Source: an uncultured Bacteroidota bacterium (GTDB lineage: Bacteria > Bacteroidota > Bacteroidia > JABEUT01). Taken from it: a stretch of 64,000 bases of DNA. Numbering within the stretch: the first letter of the stretch is position 1; each line of letters begins with the position of its first letter. The stretch lies in the NCBI GenBank assembly GCA_903863935.1, contig CAIPDV010000113.1, positions 1 to 64,000 on the forward strand, given 5' to 3'. A program made the translations under genes and the position numbers. Positions 26,534 to 33,653 of the stretch are shown in pieces. The notes beneath the pieces were generated by a model. The model was not told where the DNA came from, ran no database searches, and worked only from the letters and a program-made list of their open reading frames with translations.

Positions 26534-28966
26534 ATGAGTAATAAGAACCCGAAATATAACAAGCCAGTAACCAAGCCTGCACAAAAGGCAAAGTCGGCCG
26601 TTGCAGCACCTAAAGCGGTTGCAGTGGAGCAGTATCCGGATAGTCTTATATGGGGCTTGCTTGCCGGTGTTTTGCTTGTTACTTTCTGGTGCTATCATTA
26701 CACCTTGGGTAATCAGTTTACCAATTGGGATGACGGGGTTTATATTTATGAAAATCCGTATGTAAAGAATCTTTCGCCGGCTAACCTAAGCATGATATTG
26801 TTTCACGACATTACACAGAACTACTATCACCCGATAACCATGTTATCGCTTGCCCTGAATTACCACTATTCAGGCATGAACCCGCAACCATATTATATAG
26901 CTGAAATTATCATTCACCTGTTGAATACTGCACTGGTTTATTTGTTGTCCTTCTCGTTGCTTACCGCTATGGTGAAAAGAGGATATGGCAAAATAAAATT
27001 CATCCCCTATATAGCCGGGCTTTGCGCTTTGTGGCAGGGTATCCACCCCATGCATGTTGAATCGGTTTCATGGATAGCGGAACGTAAAGATGTGCTCTAC
27101 TTATTCTTCTATTTAGCCGGGCTTATTTTTTATGTAAAATACGTAAACGGAGAAAAGATACCATGGATGAAATATGCGAATATCATTCCAATTATCCTCT
27201 TTCTTTGGGCAGCTTCTATCATTAAAGGTAATACCGTTGACTGGAATTTCCATTCCACCATACACGTGAGTAAGCAGGTTGCTTCAAGTTCTGCTATTCA
27301 CGTTAGTGAATCTTTAATTCTTTATATATTGGCACTGTTGTTTGCGGCTGTCTCAATTGTTGCGTTCATGTATAAAAATGTGAAGGTTGAAATATTCTAC
27401 GTGGCAGAAATGTTCCTGTTTTCTGTTACATCGAAACCGCTGGCAGTAGTATTTCCATTATCGCTTTTTGCAATCGACTTTTTGCTGAAACGTGATAAGG
27501 ATATTATTATCAAAAAAGTTGAATGGCTCAAAACATTAATAAATGTGACCATTGGCATCGGTTCAGACGAGGAGAGAAAAGAAAAGTTCTATAAATGGGA
27601 ATACATATTTTTCAGGTTGCTGATTGAGAAACTTCCGCTTTTGCTACTCTCATTACTCTTTGGTTATATAGCTTACTACTGGGCAAAAGAGGGTGGTTCT
27701 ATTTCTTCATTCCATACATTCACCGTATACCAGCGTATTTCGTTTTCAGGTTACAACTACTTAATGTATATCTTCAAATTATTTGTTCCAACACATCTTT
27801 GTTCCTATTATCCATACCCGGAATACCTTGAAAACTCAACCAATCTGCCTCTGCAATATTATTTCATGCCCTTTCTAGCGGTTTTAACTACAATAGGATT
27901 AATTCTTTGGGCGTATTTTAAAAGCGAGAATTTATTCCGTATAGTTGGGTTTGGGTTTCTGTTTTATTTCTTCAATGTAATGTTTATCCTTCAGTTTATT
28001 TCCGCCGGTCCTGCTATTATGGCTGAACGATACACCTATGCATCTTATTTTGGTTTTGTATTCATGCTGGTGTACTTACTCTATTATGTATGGGATAAAA
28101 TACCATTATTAAAAATACCTGTCAGTGCATTTGTTGTCTTGTTTTCCTGTGTGTTATTTTATTTATGCCAGGCCAGAACGGAAGTTTGGCACAATACGAA
28201 GACCTTATGGAAGGATGTAATAACCAAATATCCGGCAAGTGCCGATACGGTTTATAATGCAAACAAAAGCCAGTATGTGGTACATACTCACCAAGGAGTT
28301 GAAACAGCCTATAAAAACCTGGGTAATTATTATGTGCAGGATTTGAATCCGCCAAATTATGATAGTGCCTACATGAACTACGAAGTGCTTGAACATATTA
28401 ATACCAAAGATGCGGGAGTTTATGCCAACCTGGGTAATATATGGGCTATCCGAGGGAATATTGATAAATCATTACAAGAATACACCAAGTCCTTGAAGCT
28501 TGACAGCAATAGTTTTGATACCTATTTGAATCGTGCTATTACCTATTGCAAAATGGGGCAAAATGAAATGGCCATAAAAGATTTTGACCATGCCTTCCGA
28601 TTGGATTCTACCAATCAGGCTTTATTTGTAAACCGGGCATTCACGCTTTTAAACGGAGTGCACGACTTCAAAGGAGCAGTTGCAGATTATAACCGCCTTA
28701 TTGCAATTGACCCTACTAAATACGAATACTTTAAAAACAGGGGTGTTGCTTTGTTGAATATGGGTAAAACTAAAGAAGCTATTGATGATTTTGGTAAAAC
28801 ATTGAATTTGTCACCTAAAGAAGCTGAGACCATGTATTACATGTCATTGGCTTATAAGGATGCAAAGTCGTATCCGGAAGCCATAACATATGGTGAGAAG
28901 GCCCAGCAAACTGGTTACAAAATTCCTGCAACCTATTTACAAGACCTGCAAAAACTGCAAAAATAG
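26534..28966 (+). CDS. TMTC-like GT-C membrane protein with TPR tail (3 of 4)
   Basis: This encodes 810 aa, the longest of the four. The Lys/Ala-rich N-terminus (~40 aa) is followed by the conserved core: NQFTNWDDGVYIYENPYV, YYHPITMLSLALNYHYSGM, GIHPMHVESVSWIAERKDVLYLF, SKPLAVVFPLSLFAIDFLLKRD and IMAERYTYASYFG. Between the second and third core motifs there is an insertion of about 110 aa with extra hydrophobic segments (27150-27400), and a charged loop around residues 315-360. The TPR tail has about six repeats. A pattern of equal core motifs with different insertions suggests diverged acceptor or donor specificity; that is inference. Confidence 0.75.
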   Translation: MSNKNPKYNKPVTKPAQKAKSAVAAPKAVAVEQYPDSLIWGLLAGVLLVTFWCYHYTLGNQFTNWDDGVYIYENPYVKNLSPANLSMILFHDITQNYYHPITMLSLALNYHYSGMNPQPYYIAEIIIHLLNTALVYLLSFSLLTAMVKRGYGKIKFIPYIAGLCALWQGIHPMHVESVSWIAERKDVLYLFFYLAGLIFYVKYVNGEKIPWMKYANIIPIILFLWAASIIKGNTVDWNFHSTIHVSKQVASSSAIHVSESLILYILALLFAAVSIVAFMYKNVKVEIFYVAEMFLFSVTSKPLAVVFPLSLFAIDFLLKRDKDIIIKKVEWLKTLINVTIGIGSDEERKEKFYKWEYIFFRLLIEKLPLLLLSLLFGYIAYYWAKEGGSISSFHTFTVYQRISFSGYNYLMYIFKLFVPTHLCSYYPYPEYLENSTNLPLQYYFMPFLAVLTTIGLILWAYFKSENLFRIVGFGFLFYFFNVMFILQFISAGPAIMAERYTYASYFGFVFMLVYLLYYVWDKIPLLKIPVSAFVVLFSCVLFYLCQARTEVWHNTKTLWKDVITKYPASADTVYNANKSQYVVHTHQGVETAYKNLGNYYVQDLNPPNYDSAYMNYEVLEHINTKDAGVYANLGNIWAIRGNIDKSLQEYTKSLKLDSNSFDTYLNRAITYCKMGQNEMAIKDFDHAFRLDSTNQALFVNRAFTLLNGVHDFKGAVADYNRLIAIDPTKYEYFKNRGVALLNMGKTKEAIDDFGKTLNLSPKEAETMYYMSLAYKDAKSYPEAITYGEKAQQTGYKIPATYLQDLQKLQK

Positions 28967-28986
28967 TATTGAGATAGAATAGATAA

Positions 28987-31308
28987 ATGAATAACCCCAA
29001 AAGAAATATCCCCAAAAAAAATCCGGCACCGGCTGCAAAGCCAAAGGCTCAGGCAAGCCAGTCATCGGTAAGTGACAGGGATACGACCCTGATGCTGCTG
29101 GGGGGAGTTTCGATAATTACATTTATTTGTTTTCACTACACACTGCATAACCAGTTTCTGAATTGGGATGACTGGATTTATATTATAAAACGGCCTGAAA
29201 TAACCAGTTTTACCGCCGACCACATGAATGGGATTTTGTTCAAGGATATAACCCTGAACTATTATCATCCGTTCACGATGCTTTCGCTCGCCTTTAATTA
29301 TCAGTTTTCCCAACTGCATCCGTTCGGGTATTACTTTACACAGGTAATCCTGCATATCCTTAATACCATTGTAATTTTCTTTTTCACAAGAACATTAATG
29401 GAAGCAATGCCGAAAGTAGGGTATAAGGCAATTAAAATTATTCCCTGGCTTGTAGCTGCTGGTGCCTTAATTCATGGCATTCACCCTATGCATGTTGAAT
29501 CGGTTGCATGGATATCTGAACGTAAAGATTTGATGTACTCCTTGTTCTATTTCCTGGGTTTGATAATGTATGTAAAATACATACAAGGTGCCAAGTTCAA
29601 ATGGATGCTGTATGTGAACATTGCATTTGCTTTAGGCTGCCTTTGGGGCATGGCAGCGCTAAGTCATTTTACAATTGATGTAAAGAATTTCCATTTCCCG
29701 GTACCTGCAGTTTTCGGGATTCTCTTAGTAATTATTGGTGTTGCCATATATGGTGAGGTAAAGCCGGTTAAATGGTTCAGTGTAGAACTGCTGTATGTTT
29801 GGGAGATTTTCTTTTTGTCCTTAATGGGTAAGCCAATGGCAGTATCTTTTCCGCTGTCCATATTAGCTATCGATTATTTATTCAGGAGGGATTTAACTTA
29901 TGAATTAAATGAGCATAATTTATATGTGAAAATCATGTTTTCCATTCAGAAATTTATTCTTGAAAATATCTTTTTCTTCTTTGGTAAAAAAATAATTAAA
30001 ATATTGCTTGATTTAAGGAGGCTGACTTTGGAGAAATCGTTATTCTTTTTTATCGCCATTTTGTCGGGCTTACAATCCGTTATTTTAGAAATCGGCCACA
30101 ATACTGTAGTGCTAACACATGGTTTCACCCTGTTTCAAAAGCTGCTCATATCGTCTTATGCTTTCACAATGTATACAGTTAAAGCATTCTTCCCGGTTAA
30201 TTTATGCTCCTACTATCCTTATCCAAGCATCACTTCCGACCACTATCTCCCGAATGAATACTATGCAGCTCCGGTGTTTGCTATTTTAATTATTGCAGTT
30301 CCGCTGTTCCTTGTAAGAAAGAATAAAGACTTGTTTCGGGTTGTTTTATTTGGCCTTGGATTTTATCTGGCAAACCTGCTTTTCATTCTGCAGTTTCTAT
30401 CTGCGGGAGCTACAATCATTTCTGATAGGTATAGCTATGTTTCCTATTTCGGATTGATATTTATTCTTGTTTATTTAGCACATTGGTTCTGGCAGAAAAG
30501 CAAATCGAACCATGTAATTATCCAGGGGTCTTTAGGGCTTCTATGCGCAGTGCTTGGGTATATGTGTTATCAGCGAACATTGGTTTGGCATAACCCGGAA
30601 ACCCTATGGAGCGATGTTATTGAGAAGATAGATAACCCTGCTGAAACAAAACATGTTTTCCAGGAACTCCCGTATTTGAACCTTGCTACCTATTACCGCG
30701 ACAGTGGCAAATATGATAAAGCTTTTGCGGCATATACGGTATTGGCGCAGCATAATACTGATCAGGCGGAGGTATATCGTGACCTTGGCAACTATTACGG
30801 AATGCATAAGCAATATGATACTTCGTTATATTTCTTCCGGAAGGCATTAAAGATTGATACAGCTGATGGCACCATTTACAACAACCGAGGAATTACGTAT
30901 GCCAATATTGGTAAGCCGGAATTAGCTTTGAAAGATTTTGCAAAAGCCTATGCGCTTGACTCAACACAGGATGGCATATTAATGCAGGAAGCGGATATGT
31001 TGATTCTATTGGGACGGGTGAATGATGCATTACCACTATTTAATAAGCTTATTGGTAAGTTCCCGAAAGAACCTAGCTATTATTTCAGAAGAGGTAACTT
31101 GTATTTGAATGGCGGTAAGCCTGATATGGCAGTGAATGACTATTTGAAAGTATTGGAATTACAACCCAATAATGGGGAGTGCATGTATGATCTCTCGCAA
31201 GCCTACCTGAAGCTTGGCGATAATTCCAATGCACTCAATTACGCAACCAAAGCCAACCAAAATGGCTTCCAGGTGCCGGTTGATTATATGAAAAAGCTAC
31301 AGAAATAA
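28987..31308 (+). CDS. TMTC-like GT-C membrane protein with TPR tail (4 of 4)
   Basis: This encodes 773 aa and begins 20 nt after copy 3. It keeps NQFLNWDDWIYIIKRPEI, YYHPFTMLSLAFNYQFSQLHP, GIHPMHVESVAWISERKDLMY, GKPMAVSFPLSILAIDYLFRRD (the first Ser-Lys pair is replaced by Gly-Lys) and IISDRYSYVSYFG. Like copy 3 it has a ~75-aa insertion before the GKPMA motif, and a basic loop (about residues 300-350). The TPR tail covers roughly the last 200 residues (AAYTVLAQHNTDQAEVYRDLGNYYG and ALKIDTADGTIYNNRGITYANIG). It is probably the last gene of the dapD-TMTC transcript, because tsaC follows after 66 nt containing a dispersed repeat. Confidence 0.75.
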   Translation: MNNPKRNIPKKNPAPAAKPKAQASQSSVSDRDTTLMLLGGVSIITFICFHYTLHNQFLNWDDWIYIIKRPEITSFTADHMNGILFKDITLNYYHPFTMLSLAFNYQFSQLHPFGYYFTQVILHILNTIVIFFFTRTLMEAMPKVGYKAIKIIPWLVAAGALIHGIHPMHVESVAWISERKDLMYSLFYFLGLIMYVKYIQGAKFKWMLYVNIAFALGCLWGMAALSHFTIDVKNFHFPVPAVFGILLVIIGVAIYGEVKPVKWFSVELLYVWEIFFLSLMGKPMAVSFPLSILAIDYLFRRDLTYELNEHNLYVKIMFSIQKFILENIFFFFGKKIIKILLDLRRLTLEKSLFFFIAILSGLQSVILEIGHNTVVLTHGFTLFQKLLISSYAFTMYTVKAFFPVNLCSYYPYPSITSDHYLPNEYYAAPVFAILIIAVPLFLVRKNKDLFRVVLFGLGFYLANLLFILQFLSAGATIISDRYSYVSYFGLIFILVYLAHWFWQKSKSNHVIIQGSLGLLCAVLGYMCYQRTLVWHNPETLWSDVIEKIDNPAETKHVFQELPYLNLATYYRDSGKYDKAFAAYTVLAQHNTDQAEVYRDLGNYYGMHKQYDTSLYFFRKALKIDTADGTIYNNRGITYANIGKPELALKDFAKAYALDSTQDGILMQEADMLILLGRVNDALPLFNKLIGKFPKEPSYYFRRGNLYLNGGKPDMAVNDYLKVLELQPNNGECMYDLSQAYLKLGDNSNALNYATKANQNGFQVPVDYMKKLQK

Positions 31309-31327
31309 CCTCATGTTAAATTCCAAT

Positions 31328-31352
31328 CGTCATTGCGAGGAACGAAGCAATC
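31328..31352. repeat. Dispersed repeat of the CATTGCGAGGAACGAAGCAA type
   Basis: A 25-bp intergenic element beginning CGTCATTGCGAGG and containing the self-complementary ends ATTGC...GCAAT. This word is familiar as a repeated intergenic sequence in many environmental bacterial genomes; only one copy occurs in this window. Confidence 0.45.
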
Positions 31353-31374
31353 TTACCCTTTACAGAAAACTTAA

Positions 31375-31932
31375 ATGATAGAAGAAGTTAAAGCCTGTGT
31401 AACAGTTTTGCGGAAAGGTGGAACAATTCTGTATCCTACAGATACCATTTGGGGAATTGGCTGCGATGCTACCAATGATGTGGCCGTGAAAAAGATATTT
31501 GAAATTAAAAAGCGACCTACGTCAAAAGCAATGGTTATTCTTGTTTCGCAAATATCGCAACTGGAGATGTATGCTGAAATTCCGGAAATGGCATGGGATT
31601 TGGTTGAGTTTGCCGAAAATCCTTTGACCATTGTATATCCGGGTGCAAAAAGAATTTCCCCGGCATTAATTTCAGAAGATGGAAGTATTGCCATTAGAGT
31701 AGTGAAAGATGAGTTTTGCAAAATGCTAATCAATACAATTCGTAAACCATTGGTATCTACATCAGCTAATATTAGTGGTGAACTGGCTCCCGCTTTTTTT
31801 GATGAAATAACGGAGGATATTAAGACCCAAGTGGATTACGTTGTACCTTTGCGCCAATCGGAGCACCGGAAAGCCACTCCATCCCGCATTATGAAACTGG
31901 GGATGAATGGCGCAATTGAGATAATACGATAA
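31375..31932 (+). CDS. tsaC: L-threonylcarbamoyladenylate synthase (YrdC/Sua5 family)
   Basis: This encodes 185 aa, the YrdC domain only. It makes threonylcarbamoyl-AMP from threonine, bicarbonate and ATP for the t6A37 modification of ANN-decoding tRNAs. Signature segments: GGTILYPTDTIWGIGCDATND (residues 17-37), FEIKKRPTSKAMVILV (42-57), ENPLTIVYPG (near 82-91), IAIRVVKDEFCKMLI and PLVSTSANISGELAP (near 124-138). ATG 31375 is the natural start. The next gene is cca, another tRNA-maturation enzyme, separated by a large palindromic repeat. Confidence 0.93.
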   Translation: MIEEVKACVTVLRKGGTILYPTDTIWGIGCDATNDVAVKKIFEIKKRPTSKAMVILVSQISQLEMYAEIPEMAWDLVEFAENPLTIVYPGAKRISPALISEDGSIAIRVVKDEFCKMLINTIRKPLVSTSANISGELAPAFFDEITEDIKTQVDYVVPLRQSEHRKATPSRIMKLGMNGAIEIIR

Positions 31933-31935
31933 TTT

Positions 31936-31997
31936 ACCCCAAACCCCTAAAGGGGCTTTGAGTAGTGTTATTCAAAGCCCCTTTAGGGGTTTGGGGT
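31936..31997. repeat. Perfect 26-bp inverted repeat (ACCCCTAAAGGGGC type)
   Basis: Arms 31936-31961 and 31972-31997 are perfectly complementary, with a 10-nt loop. Each arm itself contains the smaller palindrome CCCCTAAAGGGG. It lies 3 nt after the tsaC stop codon and could end tsaC transcription, but its form is that of a dispersed REP-like element and it lacks a T-tract. Confidence 0.6.
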
Positions 31998-32021
31998 GCA
32001 AAAGAGCGAATGGAAAATAAG

Positions 32022-32029
32022 TATTTTTG
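32022..32029 (+). promoter_or_regulatory. Bacteroidota -7 element TATTTTTG for cca
   Basis: A perfect TAnnTTTG match 8 nt before the preferred cca ATG at 32038, just downstream of the large palindrome. It argues against the in-frame GTG at 31996, which lies inside the repeat arm. Confidence 0.4.
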
Positions 32030-32037
32030 GGCCTGAT

Positions 32038-33474
32038 ATGAACAAAGACGAAATTAATGCAATTAGCAGGCAGGCCATAAGTCCGCCGTTATTCAAAGTT
32101 ATTGCGGAAGCAGCAGACCAATTGGGTGTGGAAGCATATGCTGTGGGCGGTTATGTTCGTGATTTTTACCTGTACAGGCCTTGTGTTGACATAGATATAG
32201 TATCGGTTGGGAGAGGTATAGATCTTGCGCTGGAAGTGGCAAAAAGGGTAGGTGACAAGAATGTGAACGTTTACAAAAATTTTGGTACTGCACAAATTGT
32301 ACATGAAAAATATATAGTAGAATTTGTTGGTGCCAGAAAGGAATCATATGACCGGAATTCCCGCAAACCTGCGGTGGAAGATGGTACACTTGATGACGAT
32401 CAGAAACGCCGCGATTTCACAATTAATGCGCTTGCTATAGGCTTGAACAAAGAGAACTTCGGTGTTTTGATTGACTCTTTCGGCGGTCTGAATGATTTAG
32501 ACAGGCGGATTATCCGCACCCCGCTTGACCCGGATATTACTTATAGCGACGATCCTTTGCGCATGATGCGCGCCATACGTTTCGCATCGCAATTGGGATT
32601 TGAAATTGAAAAGGAATCATTCGAATCTATCATTCGGAATAAGGAACGGATTAAGATTATTTCGAAAGAACGGATAGCTGATGAACTGAATAAGATCATT
32701 CTTTCAGATATTCCATCCGTAGGATTGAGCCTTTTGTTTGATGCCGGATTATTGCAAATTATATTTCCTGAAATGGCGGCCCTGCAAGGGGTTGACTCGG
32801 TAGGTGCCCAGAGCCATAAAGATAATTTTTACCACACGTTACAAGTATTGGATAACCTCTCACTCCGAACAAAAGACCTTTGGTTGCGCTGGGCCGCCGT
32901 ATTGCACGACATAGCGAAGCCTCTCACCAAACGTTTTGATAACAAAGCAGGGTGGACTTTCCATGGGCATGAAGACAAAGGCGCACGCATGGTTCCTCAG
33001 ATTTTCGCAGACCTTAAGTTGCCTCAGAATGAAAAGATGAAGTATGTTCAGAAACTTGTCGCACTTCACTTACGTCCCATAGTGCTGGCGCAGGAAATAG
33101 TGACTGACTCGGCGGTGCGCCGCCTGCTGGCTGATGCCGGAGATGATATTGACGACCTGATGCTCCTTTGCCAGGCCGACATTACTACCAAGAACTTTGC
33201 GAAGATGAAAAAATACCTCGCCAATTTTGAATTGGTGAAGCGTAAACTAAAGGAAGTGGAGGAGAAGGATCACCTGCGTAACTGGCAGCCGCCCATAAGC
33301 GGAGAAGATATTATGAAAGCATTTGGCATTAGTCCATCATTGCAGGTGGGAATTATTAAAGAAGCCATCCGCGAAGCGATAATTGACGGCATTATTCCTA
33401 ACCAACCCGAAGCAGCCCGTGAGTTTATGATTAAGAAAGGGGAGGAGATAGGGCTGAGAGAAGTTAAGAGCTAA
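32038..33474 (+). CDS. cca: CCA tRNA nucleotidyltransferase / poly(A) polymerase family with HD domain
   Basis: This encodes 478 aa from ATG 32038. The class II nucleotidyltransferase head domain shows AYAVGGYVRDFYLY (near residues 34-47), the catalytic VDIDIV (Asp-x-Asp near 52-57), and RRDFTINALAIGL (near 123-135). The tRNA-binding middle part begins DPLRMMRAIRFASQLGF (near 171-187). A C-terminal HD phosphohydrolase domain has VLHDIAKPLT (His-Asp near 289-290). It adds or repairs the 3' CCA of tRNAs, consistent with the tRNA genes here lacking an encoded CCA. Its neighbour tsaC also acts on tRNA. Confidence 0.93.
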   Translation: MNKDEINAISRQAISPPLFKVIAEAADQLGVEAYAVGGYVRDFYLYRPCVDIDIVSVGRGIDLALEVAKRVGDKNVNVYKNFGTAQIVHEKYIVEFVGARKESYDRNSRKPAVEDGTLDDDQKRRDFTINALAIGLNKENFGVLIDSFGGLNDLDRRIIRTPLDPDITYSDDPLRMMRAIRFASQLGFEIEKESFESIIRNKERIKIISKERIADELNKIILSDIPSVGLSLLFDAGLLQIIFPEMAALQGVDSVGAQSHKDNFYHTLQVLDNLSLRTKDLWLRWAAVLHDIAKPLTKRFDNKAGWTFHGHEDKGARMVPQIFADLKLPQNEKMKYVQKLVALHLRPIVLAQEIVTDSAVRRLLADAGDDIDDLMLLCQADITTKNFAKMKKYLANFELVKRKLKEVEEKDHLRNWQPPISGEDIMKAFGISPSLQVGIIKEAIREAIIDGIIPNQPEAAREFMIKKGEEIGLREVKS

Positions 33475-33498
33475 GAACTAAGAGGGAAGAGTTTTTGT

Positions 33499-33586
33499 CG
33501 GTCATGCTGAACTTGTTTCAGCATCGCAAACTAACGTTGTATTTATACCGAATTATTGGGATGCTGAAACAAGTTCAGCATGACCG
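33499..33586. repeat. Perfect 27-bp inverted repeat (ATGCTGAACTTGTTTCAGCA type)
   Basis: Arms 33499-33525 and 33560-33586 are fully complementary around a 34-nt AT-rich loop; each arm contains TGCTGAACTTGTTTCAGCA. It lies between cca and the convergent T9SS gene. This word is a familiar dispersed intergenic repeat of Bacteroidota genomes. It may also act as a two-way terminator, but has no T-tract. Confidence 0.6.
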
Positions 33587-33653
33587 TACACTTCTTGTTC
33601 CGGAATAATCTAAAGAGTGAAGGAGCCAGGGGAGGGCTTGGTTTAGGGTGTGC

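Noticed and set aside
31996..32037. GTG 31996 as the start of cca
   Set aside because: It lies within the arm of the large palindromic repeat and upstream of the -7 element; ATG 32038 fits the family N-terminus better.
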